Source: CAVSKL01 sp963728475 [NCBI: Candidatus Eiseniibacteriota bacterium] (GTDB lineage Bacteria; Eisenbacteria; RBG-16-71-46; JABDJR01). Taken from it: DNA of 64,000 bases. Of this stretch, positions 42,665-51,293 are shown piece by piece. The number at the start of each line of letters is the position of its first letter. Within the stretch, counting starts at the first letter, position 1. The notes below the pieces were generated by a model. The model searched no databases. It was not told the DNA's origin and was given only the letters and a program-made list of their open reading frames with translations. A program made the position numbers and the translations under genes. Where the stretch lies: assembly GCA_963728475.1 (NCBI GenBank), contig CAVSKL010000002.1, positions 744,001 through 808,000 of the forward strand. Reading direction: 5' to 3'.

Positions 42665-44433
42665 GCGGAACCCCCGCCACCCCCGCCGCCGCCGGCCCCG
42701 GACCGCTCCCCGAGATCGGGCGGCGGTTCCCGGAGACCGCGGTCGTCCCCCAGGAGACCCGGGACGGCCTCCCCACCTACTGGGTGCCCGCGGGCCGGGT
42801 CGGCGACGTGCTCCGCTTCCTCAAATCGGAGATCGACCGCCCCTATCCCATGCTCTACGACCTGACCGCGATCGACGAGCGCATGCGCGTCCATCGCGAG
42901 GACCAGCCGGAGTCGGACATCACCGTGGTCTATCACCTTCTGTCGTTCGAGCGGAACCGGGACGTGCGAATCAAGGTGGCGGCCCGCGGCGACGTCCTCC
43001 GGGTCCCCACCGTGACCGGGGTCTTCCCCGCCGCCGACTGGTACGAACGGGAGGTGTGGGACATGTTCGGGGTGGAGTTCGAGGGGCATCCCCGGCTCCG
43101 CCGCATCCTCATGCCCCCCACCTGGAAGGGGCATCCCCTGCGCAAGGACCATCCCGCCCGCGCCACCGAGATGGGGCCGTACCGGCTGTGGCCGGAGAAG
43201 GAGGACATGGAGCAGGAGGCGATGCGCTTCGTCCCCGAGGAATGGGGGCTCGAGCGGACGTCGGAGGGGGAGGACTTCCTCTTCCTGAACCTCGGACCCC
43301 AGCACCCCGGCACGCACGGGGTGCTCCGGATCATCCTCCAGCTGGACGGGGAGGAGATCGTGAACGCGGTCCCCGACATCGGCTTCCACCACCGCGGGGC
43401 CGAGAAGATGGGGGAACGCCAGAGCTGGCACACCTACATTCCCTACACCGACCGGGTGGACTACCTGGGGGGGGTGATGAACAACCTCCCCTATTGCCTG
43501 GCGGTGGAGACGCTGGCCGGGATCGAGGCGCCTCCCCGGGCCCAGATGATCCGGGTCATGATGTGCGAACTCTTCCGCCTGGCCAGCCACCTGGTCTGGT
43601 ACGGCACCTTCGCCCAGGACGTGGGCGCCCTGTCGCCGGTCTTCTACATGTTCACCGACCGGGAGCGCATCTTCGACATCGTGGAGGCGGTGTGCGGCGG
43701 CCGGATGCATCCGAGCTGGTTCCGGATCGGCGGCACCGCCCAGGACCTTCCCCGCGCCTGGCAGACCCTGGTCCGCGACTACCTGGACTACCAGTCCAAG
43801 CGCCTCCGCGAGTACGACCGCATGGTCATGAAGAACGGGATCTTCAAGGACCGGACCATCGGAGTGGGGGCCTACGACACCGCCACCGCCATCGAGTGGG
43901 GGGTGACCGGGCCCGGGCTCCGGGCCACCGGCATGGAGTGGGACTTCCGCAAGCAGCGGCCTTACTCCGGCTACGAGCAGTACGACTTCGAGATCCCCAC
44001 CGCGACCCACGGCGACTGCTACGACCGGGCGGCGGTGCGGGTGGAGGAGATGCGGCAGAGCCTGCGCATCATCGAGCAGTGCCTGAAGAACATGCCCGAG
44101 GGCCCGCACAAGTCCGACCACCCCCTGGCCACCCCGCCCCGCAAGGAGCGGACCATGCACGACATCGAGACCCTCATCGACCACTTCCTGGGAGTGAGCT
44201 GGGGGCCGGTCATCCCCGCGGGCGAGGCGTTCTTCGGGATCGAGGCGACCAAGGGAAACAACGGCTACTACCTGGTCTCCGACGGCGGAGTGCACTCCTA
44301 CCGGACCCGCATCCGCGCTCCGTCCTTCCCTCATCTCCAGATGCTCCCGGTGATGGCGAAAGGGCTCATGGTTCCGGACCTCCTGGCCATCCTGGGGAGC
44401 ATCGACTTCGTGCTGGCGGACGTGGACCGATGA
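42661..44433 (+). CDS. nuoCD: NADH-quinone oxidoreductase fused subunits C and D
   Basis: This 590-residue protein joins NuoC (about residues 1-185, with [24 protein letters not shown] and PLRKDHP) and NuoD (about 205-590, with [31 protein letters not shown] text, and the C-terminal [12 protein letters not shown]) in one chain. Fused NuoCD occurs in E. coli and relatives. It holds the quinone-site residues (His and Tyr of the NuoD N-terminal loop). The ATG overlaps the nuoB stop. It ends in CGATGA, where a micro-ORF starts. Confidence 0.97.
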   Translation: MSGTPATPAAAGPGPLPEIGRRFPETAVVPQETRDGLPTYWVPAGRVGDVLRFLKSEIDRPYPMLYDLTAIDERMRVHREDQPESDITVVYHLLSFERNRDVRIKVAARGDVLRVPTVTGVFPAADWYEREVWDMFGVEFEGHPRLRRILMPPTWKGHPLRKDHPARATEMGPYRLWPEKEDMEQEAMRFVPEEWGLERTSEGEDFLFLNLGPQHPGTHGVLRIILQLDGEEIVNAVPDIGFHHRGAEKMGERQSWHTYIPYTDRVDYLGGVMNNLPYCLAVETLAGIEAPPRAQMIRVMMCELFRLASHLVWYGTFAQDVGALSPVFYMFTDRERIFDIVEAVCGGRMHPSWFRIGGTAQDLPRAWQTLVRDYLDYQSKRLREYDRMVMKNGIFKDRTIGVGAYDTATAIEWGVTGPGLRATGMEWDFRKQRPYSGYEQYDFEIPTATHGDCYDRAAVRVEEMRQSLRIIEQCLKNMPEGPHKSDHPLATPPRKERTMHDIETLIDHFLGVSWGPVIPAGEAFFGIEATKGNNGYYLVSDGGVHSYRTRIRAPSFPHLQMLPVMAKGLMVPDLLAILGSIDFVLADVDR

Positions 44434-44465
44434 GCGCGAGCCGGCGAGGGGGCGCCCCATGTTGA
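44430..44465 (+). other. Bridging micro-ORF between nuoCD and nuoE (11 codons)
   Basis: An ATG overlaps the nuoCD stop (ATGA) and opens a frame for [11 protein letters not shown] that ends in TGA at 44463-44465, just inside nuoE (whose ATG is 44459). It could let ribosomes reach the nuoE start by termination and restart. nuoE also has its own GAGGGGG. The product is unlikely to have a function of its own. Confidence 0.4.
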
Positions 44466-44923
44466 CCCCCGAGGAACGGGCCGAGATCCAGAAGGAGCTG
44501 GACATCCTCCCCCTCCGCGAGTCGGCCTGCATCGAGGCGTTGAAGGCGGTGCAGCGCCACCGCGGCTGGGTGACCGACGAGGCGGTGGCCGACGTGGCCG
44601 GGTTCCTGGGCATGAGCGAGGACGCGGTGGAGAACGTGGCCACCTTCTACAACCTCATCTACCGGAAACCGGTGGGGCGCCACGTGATCCTCGTCTGCGA
44701 CAGCGTGAGCTGCTGGCTCACCGGATACGAACGGCTGCGGGAGGAGATCTCCCGCCATCTGGGGGTGAACCTGGGCGAGACCACCGGCGACGGCCGCTTC
44801 ACCCTCCTTCCCATGGCCTGCCTGGGGACCTGCGACCGGGCCCCCGCGATGATGGTGGACCGGGACCTCCACCGGGACCTCGATCCGGACCGCGTCGGCG
44901 CGATCCTGGACGGCTACGAGTGA
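44459..44923 (+). CDS. nuoE: NADH-quinone oxidoreductase subunit E
   Basis: This 154-residue subunit carries the 2Fe-2S cluster N1a through Cys80, Cys85, Cys121 and Cys125 (VCDSVSC and ACLGTC), all in place. The N-terminal helical region ends in VENVATFYNLIYRKPVGRH, as in other NuoE proteins. It belongs to the NADH-oxidising module with NuoF and NuoG. The gene lies 25 nt after nuoCD, with a micro-ORF bridging the gap. Confidence 0.97.
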   Translation: MLTPEERAEIQKELDILPLRESACIEALKAVQRHRGWVTDEAVADVAGFLGMSEDAVENVATFYNLIYRKPVGRHVILVCDSVSCWLTGYERLREEISRHLGVNLGETTGDGRFTLLPMACLGTCDRAPAMMVDRDLHRDLDPDRVGAILDGYE

Positions 44924-44940
44924 ACGGAAGACCGGCATGA
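44920..44940 (+). other. Bridging micro-ORF between nuoE and nuoF (6 codons)
   Basis: GTG at 44920 overlaps the nuoE stop (GTGA); the frame ends in TGA at 44938-44940, which overlaps the nuoF ATG (ATGA). It would read MNGRPA if started at GTG. The gap between the genes is only 13 nt. Confidence 0.35.
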
Positions 44941-46232
44941 GCGACGCCACCGACACCAGACCCCTCACCGGCCGGATCGGACCCGGAGGCGGGCCCGCCG
45001 ACCTCGCCGCCTACGAGAAGGCGGGAGGATACCGCGCGCTCCGCAAGGCGTTGAAATCGATGAGCCCGGGGGAGGTGACCGAGGCGGTGAAGCAGGCGAA
45101 CCTCCGGGGCCGCGGCGGGGCGGGTTTTCCCACCGGGGCCAAGTGGAGCTTCGTGCCCATGGGGGACGACGCCCCCCGCCCCAAGTACCTGGCCTGTAAC
45201 GCCGACGAGATGGAGCCGGGGACGTTCAAGGACCGGCTGCTGATGGAGGAGGACCCCCACTCGCTGCTGGAAGGCATGATCCTCGCCGCCTACGCCATCC
45301 AGGCCGACGTCGGCTACATCTTCCTCCGCTGGGCCTACCGCCGCTGCGAGGAACGGCTGGGCCGGGCGCTGGCCGAGGCGCGGAACGCGGGGCTGCTGGG
45401 CAGGAACATCCTGGGATCGGGCTACGACCTGGAAATCCACGTCCACGTGAGCGCCGGCCGCTACATGTGCGGGGAGGAGACCGGGCTCCTGAACGCCCTG
45501 GAGGGCAAGCGCGCCACTCCCCGGGCCAAGCCCCCCTACCCCCAGGTGTCGGGCCTGTGGGGGAAGCCGACCATCGTCAACAACGTGGAGACCCTCTGCA
45601 ACGTGCCGCCGATCGTGGACCGGGGGAGCGCGTGGTTCCAGGGGCTCAGCCGCACCGCCGACGGCGGAACCAAGCTCTACGGGGTGAGCGGCCGGGTGAA
45701 GCGGCCGGGGCTGTGGGAGCTGCCCATGGGGACTCCGGCCCGCGAGATCATCGAGGAGCGCGGCGGGGGCATGCGCGAGGGGCTCACCCTCAAGGGCTGG
45801 CTTCCCGGCGGCGCCTCCACCGATTTCCTCACCCCCGAGCACCTGGACGTGCCCCTGGACTTCAGCGGGCTCCAGCCGTTCGGCAGCCGCCTCGGGACCG
45901 GCACCATCATCGTGCTGGACGACGGGAACTGCCCGGTGGCGATGGTGCAGAACCTGGAGGCTTTCTTCGCCCGGGAATCCTGCGGCTGGTGCACCCCCTG
46001 CCGGGACGGCCTCCCCTGGACCGCCAAGCTGCTCCAGGCGATCGACGACGGGAGGGGAAGGATGGAGGACCTGGACCGGCTCGCCCTCCACTCGAAGTTC
46101 CTGGGACCGGGGAATACCTTCTGCGCCCTGGCGCCGGGGGCGGTGGAACCCCTCCAGAGCGCGCTCAAGCACTTCCGCGAGGACTTCGAGCGCCACATCC
46201 GGGACCGGCGCTGCCCGTGGAGGGACCGCTGA
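44937..46232 (+). CDS. nuoF: NADH-quinone oxidoreductase subunit F (NADH/FMN binding)
   Basis: This 431-residue subunit has the NADH-binding GRGGAGFPTGAKW (about 58-70), the FMN-binding CNADEMEPGTFKDR (about 87-100) and the cluster N3 motif ESCGWCTPCRDG (about 348-359) plus a later FCALAPGAVEPLQSA. The variants NADEMEPGT, NNVETLCNVPPI and GLWELPMGTPAREI are those of the E. coli-type enzyme rather than the usual NADEGEPGT form. It accepts electrons from NADH. Its stop shares one base with the nuoG start (TGATG). Confidence 0.97.
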   Translation: MSDATDTRPLTGRIGPGGGPADLAAYEKAGGYRALRKALKSMSPGEVTEAVKQANLRGRGGAGFPTGAKWSFVPMGDDAPRPKYLACNADEMEPGTFKDRLLMEEDPHSLLEGMILAAYAIQADVGYIFLRWAYRRCEERLGRALAEARNAGLLGRNILGSGYDLEIHVHVSAGRYMCGEETGLLNALEGKRATPRAKPPYPQVSGLWGKPTIVNNVETLCNVPPIVDRGSAWFQGLSRTADGGTKLYGVSGRVKRPGLWELPMGTPAREIIEERGGGMREGLTLKGWLPGGASTDFLTPEHLDVPLDFSGLQPFGSRLGTGTIIVLDDGNCPVAMVQNLEAFFARESCGWCTPCRDGLPWTAKLLQAIDDGRGRMEDLDRLALHSKFLGPGNTFCALAPGAVEPLQSALKHFREDFERHIRDRRCPWRDR

Positions 46233-48964
46233 TGGCCGGGGTCCACATCGACGGCCGCCTCCACGAGGTGGACGAGAACCAGAACCTCCTCCACGTGGCG
46301 CTGTCCCTGGGCTACGACCTCCCCTACTTCTGCTGGCATCCCGCGCTGGGCTCGGTGGGCGCCTGCCGCCAGTGCGCGGTCAAGCAGTTCAGGAACGAGG
46401 AGGACGAGAAGGCCGGGAAGGGAAAGCTGGTCATGGCCTGCATGACCGCCGCCTCCGAGGGCACCCGGATCTCCATCGCCGACCAGGAGGCGCGGGCGTT
46501 CCGGGCCGCGGTGGTGGAGTGGCTCATGGTGAACCATCCCCACGACTGCCCGGTCTGCGACGAGGGGGGGGAATGCCACCTCCAGGACATGACGGTGATG
46601 ACCGGGCACGACTACCGGGAGTACCGATTCCTCAAGCGCACCCACCGGAACCAGTACCTGGGCCCCTTCATCAACCACGAGATGAACCGCTGCATCGCCT
46701 GCTACCGCTGCGTGCGCTTCTACCGCGACTTCGCGGGGGGCCGCGACCTGGAGGTGCTGGGGGCCCACGACCAGGTGTACTTCGGCCGGAAGGAGGAGGG
46801 CACCCTCGAGAGCGAATTCGCGGGCAACCTGGTCGAGGTCTGCCCCACCGGCGTCTTCACCGACAAGAGCCTCAAGCGCCACTACACCCGGAAGTGGGAC
46901 CTCACCACCGCGCCCTCGGTCTGCGTGCACTGCTCCCTGGGATGCAACACGCTCCCCGGCGAACGGTACCGGAGCCTGCGCCGGATCCGCGCCCGCTACC
47001 ACGGCGAGGTCAACGGCTACTTCCTTTGCGACCGGGGCCGCTACGGCTACGAGTTCGTAAACGACGACGCGCGGGTTCGCGTGCCGCTCCTGCCCCGGGG
47101 ACCGGAGGAGCCGGCGCGGGAGACCGGCCGGGAGGAGGCCTTGCGCCGCGTGCGGCCGTGGCTGGAGCGGGGGGAGCGGGTGATCGGGATCGGTTCCCCG
47201 CGGGCGACCCTGGAGTCGAACTTCGCCCTCCGGACCCTGGTCGGCCCCGAACGGTTCTTCCAGGGAGTGGACGCGGAAACGGCGGCGGTGGAGGCCCGGG
47301 CGCTGGAGCTTCTGCGCACCGCTCCCCTCCGTACCCCCGCGCTCCGGGAGCTGGAGAAGGCGGACGCGATCCTGGTGGTGGGTGAGGACGTGAGCGACAC
47401 CGCCCCCCTGGTCGCGCTGGCCCTCCGGCAGGCGATCCGCAGGAAAGCGGTGATCCGGGCCGGCCGGCTCGGCCTCCCCGCCTGGCAGGACATGGCGATC
47501 CGGGAGCTCATGCAGCGGAACACCGGGCCCCTGTATCTCCTGGCCGCCGCCCCCACCCGGCTCGACGGTGCCGCCACCCGCGCCCACCGCGCCCTTCCCG
47601 AGGAGATCGCCCGGCTCGCCCTGGCGGTGGCCCACGAACTCGACCCCTCCGCTCCCACGGTGGCCGGCCTCGCCGGCGAGGACCGGAGCCTGGCCGCGGA
47701 GATCGCCCGCGAGCTCCGGGAGGCGGAGCGCCCGGTGATCGTGTCGGGGACCGGCCTCCGTTCGGTGGAGGTGGTGGAGGCGGCGGCGGCGGTGGCGGTG
47801 GCGCTGGGGGCGGCGCGGAAGGAGACCGGGACCCTCCTCTACGCTTTCGACGAGTGCAACTCGCTGGGGACGGCGATCCTGGGGGGAAAGCCCCTGGACC
47901 GGGCGTTCGAGGCGGTGGCGGACGGCGCCGCCGACACCGTGATCGTGCTCGAGAACGACCTCTACCGGCGGGCCGACCCCGGCCGGGTGGACCGGTTCCT
48001 GGCCGGCGCCTCCCACGTGGTGGTGCTCGACCACAGCGCCCACGCCACCGGGGCCCGCGCCGAGGTACTCCTCCCCGCCGCCGCCTTCCCCGAAGGGGAC
48101 GGCACCCTGGTCAACAACGAGGGACGGGCCCAGCGGAGCTACCAGGTCTTCGTGCCCGAGGGCGACGTGCGGGAGAGCTGGAGGTGGCTGCGCGACCTCA
48201 TGGCCGCCGCGCATCGCTCCGAGGCCTCGGAGTGGACGCACCTGGATCCGGTGACCGCCGCCCTCGCCGCCGCCGTCCCCGCCTTCGGCGCCGTTCCCCT
48301 GGCCGCGCCCCCCGCGTCCTTCCGGATGGCCGGCGCGCGCATCCCCCGCCAGCCCGCCCGGTACTCGGGGCGGACCTCGATGCTCGCCAACGTGAGCGTG
48401 CACGAGCCCGCCCCCCCCGACGACCCCGACAGCCCCCTGAGCTTCACCATGGAGGGCTTCGAGGGGGAACCGCCCCCCGCCCTCCTGACCCACCTGTGGG
48501 CTCCGGGATGGAACTCGGTGCAGTCGGTGAACAAGTTCCAGATCGAGGTGGACGGGCCGCTCCGGGGGGGCGATCCCGGGGTCCGGCTCCTGGAGCCGGC
48601 GGCCGGGACCGGCTCCTTCTCCTATCCGGAGCCTCCGGATCCGGTCCGGCGGGACGCCGGGGAGTTCCGGGTGGTGCGCCTTCATCACGTGTTCGGCTCG
48701 GAGGAGTTGAGCGTCCGCTCGCCGGGGGTGGCCGAACGGGCCCCTTCGCCCTACCTGGCGATCAACCCGGCCGACGCCGAGGCGCTCGGGGTCGCCGACG
48801 GCGATCCGCTCCGAGCGGTGGTGGCGGGGACGGAACGGACCCTCCCGGCGCGCCTCGTCGACGGATTTCCCCGGGGCGCGGTGGGGGTGCCGGTGGGCCT
48901 TCCCGGCCTCCCCCATCCCGGCGCCGGGACCCGGCTCGCGCTGGCGCGGGGGGGCGCGTCGTGA
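46232..48964 (+). CDS. nuoG: NADH-quinone oxidoreductase subunit G
   Basis: This 910-residue subunit is close to E. coli NuoG in length. The N-terminal part holds the 2Fe-2S site (YFCWHP, GACRQC, ACMTA), cluster N5 (HPHDCPVCDEGGEC), cluster N4 (RCIACYRC and later VCPTGV) and the extra cluster N7 site CVHCSLGC with a fourth Cys near 270, seen only in some lineages. The rest is a molybdopterin-oxidoreductase-like domain without cofactor, with a C-terminal segment typical of the E. coli-type subunit. GGAGGGAC precedes the ATG at 46232. It overlaps nuoH by GTGA. Confidence 0.97.
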   Translation: MAGVHIDGRLHEVDENQNLLHVALSLGYDLPYFCWHPALGSVGACRQCAVKQFRNEEDEKAGKGKLVMACMTAASEGTRISIADQEARAFRAAVVEWLMVNHPHDCPVCDEGGECHLQDMTVMTGHDYREYRFLKRTHRNQYLGPFINHEMNRCIACYRCVRFYRDFAGGRDLEVLGAHDQVYFGRKEEGTLESEFAGNLVEVCPTGVFTDKSLKRHYTRKWDLTTAPSVCVHCSLGCNTLPGERYRSLRRIRARYHGEVNGYFLCDRGRYGYEFVNDDARVRVPLLPRGPEEPARETGREEALRRVRPWLERGERVIGIGSPRATLESNFALRTLVGPERFFQGVDAETAAVEARALELLRTAPLRTPALRELEKADAILVVGEDVSDTAPLVALALRQAIRRKAVIRAGRLGLPAWQDMAIRELMQRNTGPLYLLAAAPTRLDGAATRAHRALPEEIARLALAVAHELDPSAPTVAGLAGEDRSLAAEIARELREAERPVIVSGTGLRSVEVVEAAAAVAVALGAARKETGTLLYAFDECNSLGTAILGGKPLDRAFEAVADGAADTVIVLENDLYRRADPGRVDRFLAGASHVVVLDHSAHATGARAEVLLPAAAFPEGDGTLVNNEGRAQRSYQVFVPEGDVRESWRWLRDLMAAAHRSEASEWTHLDPVTAALAAAVPAFGAVPLAAPPASFRMAGARIPRQPARYSGRTSMLANVSVHEPAPPDDPDSPLSFTMEGFEGEPPPALLTHLWAPGWNSVQSVNKFQIEVDGPLRGGDPGVRLLEPAAGTGSFSYPEPPDPVRRDAGEFRVVRLHHVFGSEELSVRSPGVAERAPSPYLAINPADAEALGVADGDPLRAVVAGTERTLPARLVDGFPRGAVGVPVGLPGLPHPGAGTRLALARGGAS

Positions 48965-49923
48965 GCCCCGCCCTTGCCGGCATCCTGAACGCGGTGGGGG
49001 TGGCGGTGGCCGTCCTCACCCTGGCCGCCGGCCTCATCTGGGTGGAACGGCGCCTTCTGGCCCTCTGGCAGGACCGCTACGGCCCCAACCGGGTGGGACC
49101 CTTCGGGCTCGGCCAGGTGCTGGCCGACGTGATCAAGCTGATGTTCAAGGAGGACTGGATTCCCCCCTTCGCCGACCGCGCGGTGTTCGTGATCGCGGCC
49201 GCGGTGATCGGGGTCACCGTGCTCCTCTCGTTCGCGGTGGTCCCGTTCGCGCCGGGCATCGGGGTCGTCCCCGACCTCTCGATCGGGCTGCTCTTCTTCC
49301 TGGCCATGTCGTCCATGGGGGCCTACAGCGTGGTCCTGGCCGGGTGGTCCTCGGCGAGCAAGTACTCGCTCCTGGGCGGGCTCCGCTCCGCGGCCCAGAT
49401 GCTGAGCTACGAGGTCTTCATGGGGCTCTCGCTCATGGGGACGGTGATCCTGGCCGGCTCCTTCGACCTCCGGCGGATCGTGGAGGCCCAGCACCACCTC
49501 TGGAACGTGATCCCGCAGTTCCTCGGGTTCGTGGTGTTCCTGGTCGCGGGGCTGGCGGAGACCCACCGGCTCCCCTTCGACCTTCCCGAGGCCGAGAGCG
49601 AGCTGGTGGCCGGATACCACTCCGAATACTCCGGGATGAAATTCGGGCTCTTCTTCGTGGGCGAGTACCTGGGGATCATCCTCATCTCCTCGCTCATCAC
49701 CGCGCTCTTCCTCGGAGGCTGGGCGGGGCCCTGGCTTCCGCCGGTGGCGTGGTTCTTCATCAAGACCATGGCCTTCATCGGCCTCTTCATCCTGTTCCGG
49801 GGGGCGCTTCCCCGCCCGCGCTACGACCAGCTCATGAACCTGGGCTGGAAGGTCATGCTCCCGGTGGCGTTGTTGAACCTGCTGGTCACGGGGGCGGTGG
49901 TGATCCACCGCTACGGAGGATGA
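48961..49923 (+). CDS. nuoH: NADH-quinone oxidoreductase subunit H
   Basis: This 320-residue membrane subunit has eight helices and the NuoH signatures [31 protein letters not shown] (about 35-66) and [37 protein letters not shown] (about 200-237), with the conserved charged residues that line the quinone chamber. It starts at GTG, overlapping the nuoG stop. It links the peripheral and membrane arms. It ends GGATGA, where a micro-ORF opens. Confidence 0.97.
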   Translation: MSPALAGILNAVGVAVAVLTLAAGLIWVERRLLALWQDRYGPNRVGPFGLGQVLADVIKLMFKEDWIPPFADRAVFVIAAAVIGVTVLLSFAVVPFAPGIGVVPDLSIGLLFFLAMSSMGAYSVVLAGWSSASKYSLLGGLRSAAQMLSYEVFMGLSLMGTVILAGSFDLRRIVEAQHHLWNVIPQFLGFVVFLVAGLAETHRLPFDLPEAESELVAGYHSEYSGMKFGLFFVGEYLGIILISSLITALFLGGWAGPWLPPVAWFFIKTMAFIGLFILFRGALPRPRYDQLMNLGWKVMLPVALLNLLVTGAVVIHRYGG

Positions 49924-49964
49924 CGGTGGCGCCGGAATCCGCCGCCCGGAGGCGTCCATGCTGA
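49920..49964 (+). other. Bridging micro-ORF between nuoH and nuoI (14 codons)
   Basis: The ATG overlaps the nuoH stop (ATGA) and the frame [14 protein letters not shown] ends at TGA 49962-49964, inside nuoI, whose ATG is 49958. It spans the whole 34-nt gap. GGAGG in the micro-ORF is five bases before the nuoI ATG, so nuoI can also start on its own. Confidence 0.4.
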
Positions 49965-50473
49965 GCTCGCTCCGCACCCTCTGGGAGGTGTTCAAGCACA
50001 TGTTCAGCCGCCGGGTGACCATCCAGTACCCGGAGCGGAAGGCGGTGCCGCCTCCCCGCTGGCGGGGCCGGATCATCCTCTCCCGGGACCCCGACGGACA
50101 GGAGCGGTGCGTGGCCTGCTACCTGTGCGCGGTGGCCTGCCCGGTGGACTGCATCGCGCTCCAGGCCACCGAGGACCAGCACGGCCGGCGCTATCCCGCC
50201 TTCTTCCGGATCAACTTCTCCCGCTGCATCTTCTGCGGGTTCTGCGAGGAGGCGTGCCCGACCTACGCCATCCAGCTCACCCCCGACTTCGAGATGGGCG
50301 AATACCATCGCCAGAACCTCGTCTACGAGAAGGAGGACCTCACCATTTCGGGGCCCGGGAAATACCCGGGCTACAACTTCTACCGCGTGGCCGGCCTCGC
50401 CGTCGGCGGCAAGGACAAGGGGGAGGCGGAGAACGAGGCCCCGCCGGTCGACGTGCGCACCCTTCTCCCCTGA
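49958..50473 (+). CDS. nuoI: NADH-quinone oxidoreductase subunit I
   Basis: This 171-residue protein carries two 4Fe-4S clusters (N6a and N6b) with [11 protein letters not shown] (Cys51, 54, 57, then 61) and [11 protein letters not shown] (Cys90, 93, 96, 100), each followed by Pro. They relay electrons from NuoG to NuoB. The Q-arm N-terminus is intact. The gene precedes nuoJ by 3 bp. Confidence 0.97.
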   Translation: MLSSLRTLWEVFKHMFSRRVTIQYPERKAVPPPRWRGRIILSRDPDGQERCVACYLCAVACPVDCIALQATEDQHGRRYPAFFRINFSRCIFCGFCEEACPTYAIQLTPDFEMGEYHRQNLVYEKEDLTISGPGKYPGYNFYRVAGLAVGGKDKGEAENEAPPVDVRTLLP

Positions 50474-50476
50474 ACC

Positions 50477-50986
50477 ATGGCGATCCTCTTCTACCTGGCG
50501 GCGGCGGTGGCGTTCTTCGCCACCTTCCTGGCCATCACCCGCACCCATCCCATCCACGGGCTCCTCTACTTCATCGTGTCGCTGTTCGCGGTGGCGCTGG
50601 TCTTCTTCGCGCTGGGCGCCCCCTTCGTGGCCGCCCTGGAGGTGATCATCTACGCCGGCGCGATCATGGTGCTGTTCGTGTTCGTGGTCATGCTCCTCAA
50701 CCTGGGCCCGGGCGCGGAAGCCTCCGCCGCCCGCTTGCTCGACCCCCGGACCTGGGCGGGCCCGGCGGTCCTTTCGCTCATCCTGGCGGTGGAGCTGGGC
50801 GCGCTCATCCGCTTCGCCGACTCCCCCGCCGGGGGGAGCGAGCTCGGCCCGGCGCTCGTTTCCCGGAGCCTGTTCGGGCCCTACCTCCTGGGGGTGGAGC
50901 TCGCCTCCATGCTGCTCCTGGCCGGCCTGGTGGGGGCTTACCACCTGGGACGGCGGAGCGACGAGGGAACGGAGGCCCGTCGATGA
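50477..50986 (+). CDS. nuoJ: NADH-quinone oxidoreductase subunit J
   Basis: This 169-residue membrane subunit has five helices and the NuoJ core LEVIIYAGAIMVLFVFVVMLLNLG (about 55-78), the helix with the pi-bulge that moves during proton pumping. A short unconserved tail follows the last helix. It overlaps nuoK by ATGA. Confidence 0.95.
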   Translation: MAILFYLAAAVAFFATFLAITRTHPIHGLLYFIVSLFAVALVFFALGAPFVAALEVIIYAGAIMVLFVFVVMLLNLGPGAEASAARLLDPRTWAGPAVLSLILAVELGALIRFADSPAGGSELGPALVSRSLFGPYLLGVELASMLLLAGLVGAYHLGRRSDEGTEARR

Positions 50987-51291
50987 GCACGGTTCCGCTC
51001 GGCCACGTCCTCCTCCTGGCCGCGCTCCTGTTCGGGCTGGGGACGGTGGGGCTCATGGTCCGCCGGAACCTCATCTTCATGCTGGTGGCGATTGAGGTCA
51101 TGCTGAACGCCGCCGGACTGGCCTTCGTGGCCGCGGGCGCCCGCTGGGGGCGGGTCGACGGCCAGGTGATGTTCCTGTTCATCCTCAGCATGGCTGCCGC
51201 CGAGGTCTCGGTGGGCCTGGCCCTGGTGCTCCTCCTTCACAAGCAGCTCAAGACCCTCGACGCCGACCGCGTCGATTCGATGAGAGGCTGA
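50983..51291 (+). CDS. nuoK: NADH-quinone oxidoreductase subunit K
   Basis: This 102-residue membrane subunit has three helices with two buried glutamates (AIEVMLNAAGL near residue 37 and AAAEVSVGLALVLLLHKQ near residue 72), both needed for proton transfer. Length and sequence are standard. It overlaps the nuoJ stop by ATGA and ends 2 bp before nuoL. Confidence 0.96.
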   Translation: MSTVPLGHVLLLAALLFGLGTVGLMVRRNLIFMLVAIEVMLNAAGLAFVAAGARWGRVDGQVMFLFILSMAAAEVSVGLALVLLLHKQLKTLDADRVDSMRG

Positions 51292-51293
51292 CC

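Noticed and set aside
45677-48916. A 1079-codon open frame antisense to nuoG and nuoF
   Set aside because: It is a shadow of high GC content: the plus strand encodes full-length NuoF and NuoG with all cluster cysteines, while the antisense text is low-complexity Gly/Arg/His-rich with no known motif.
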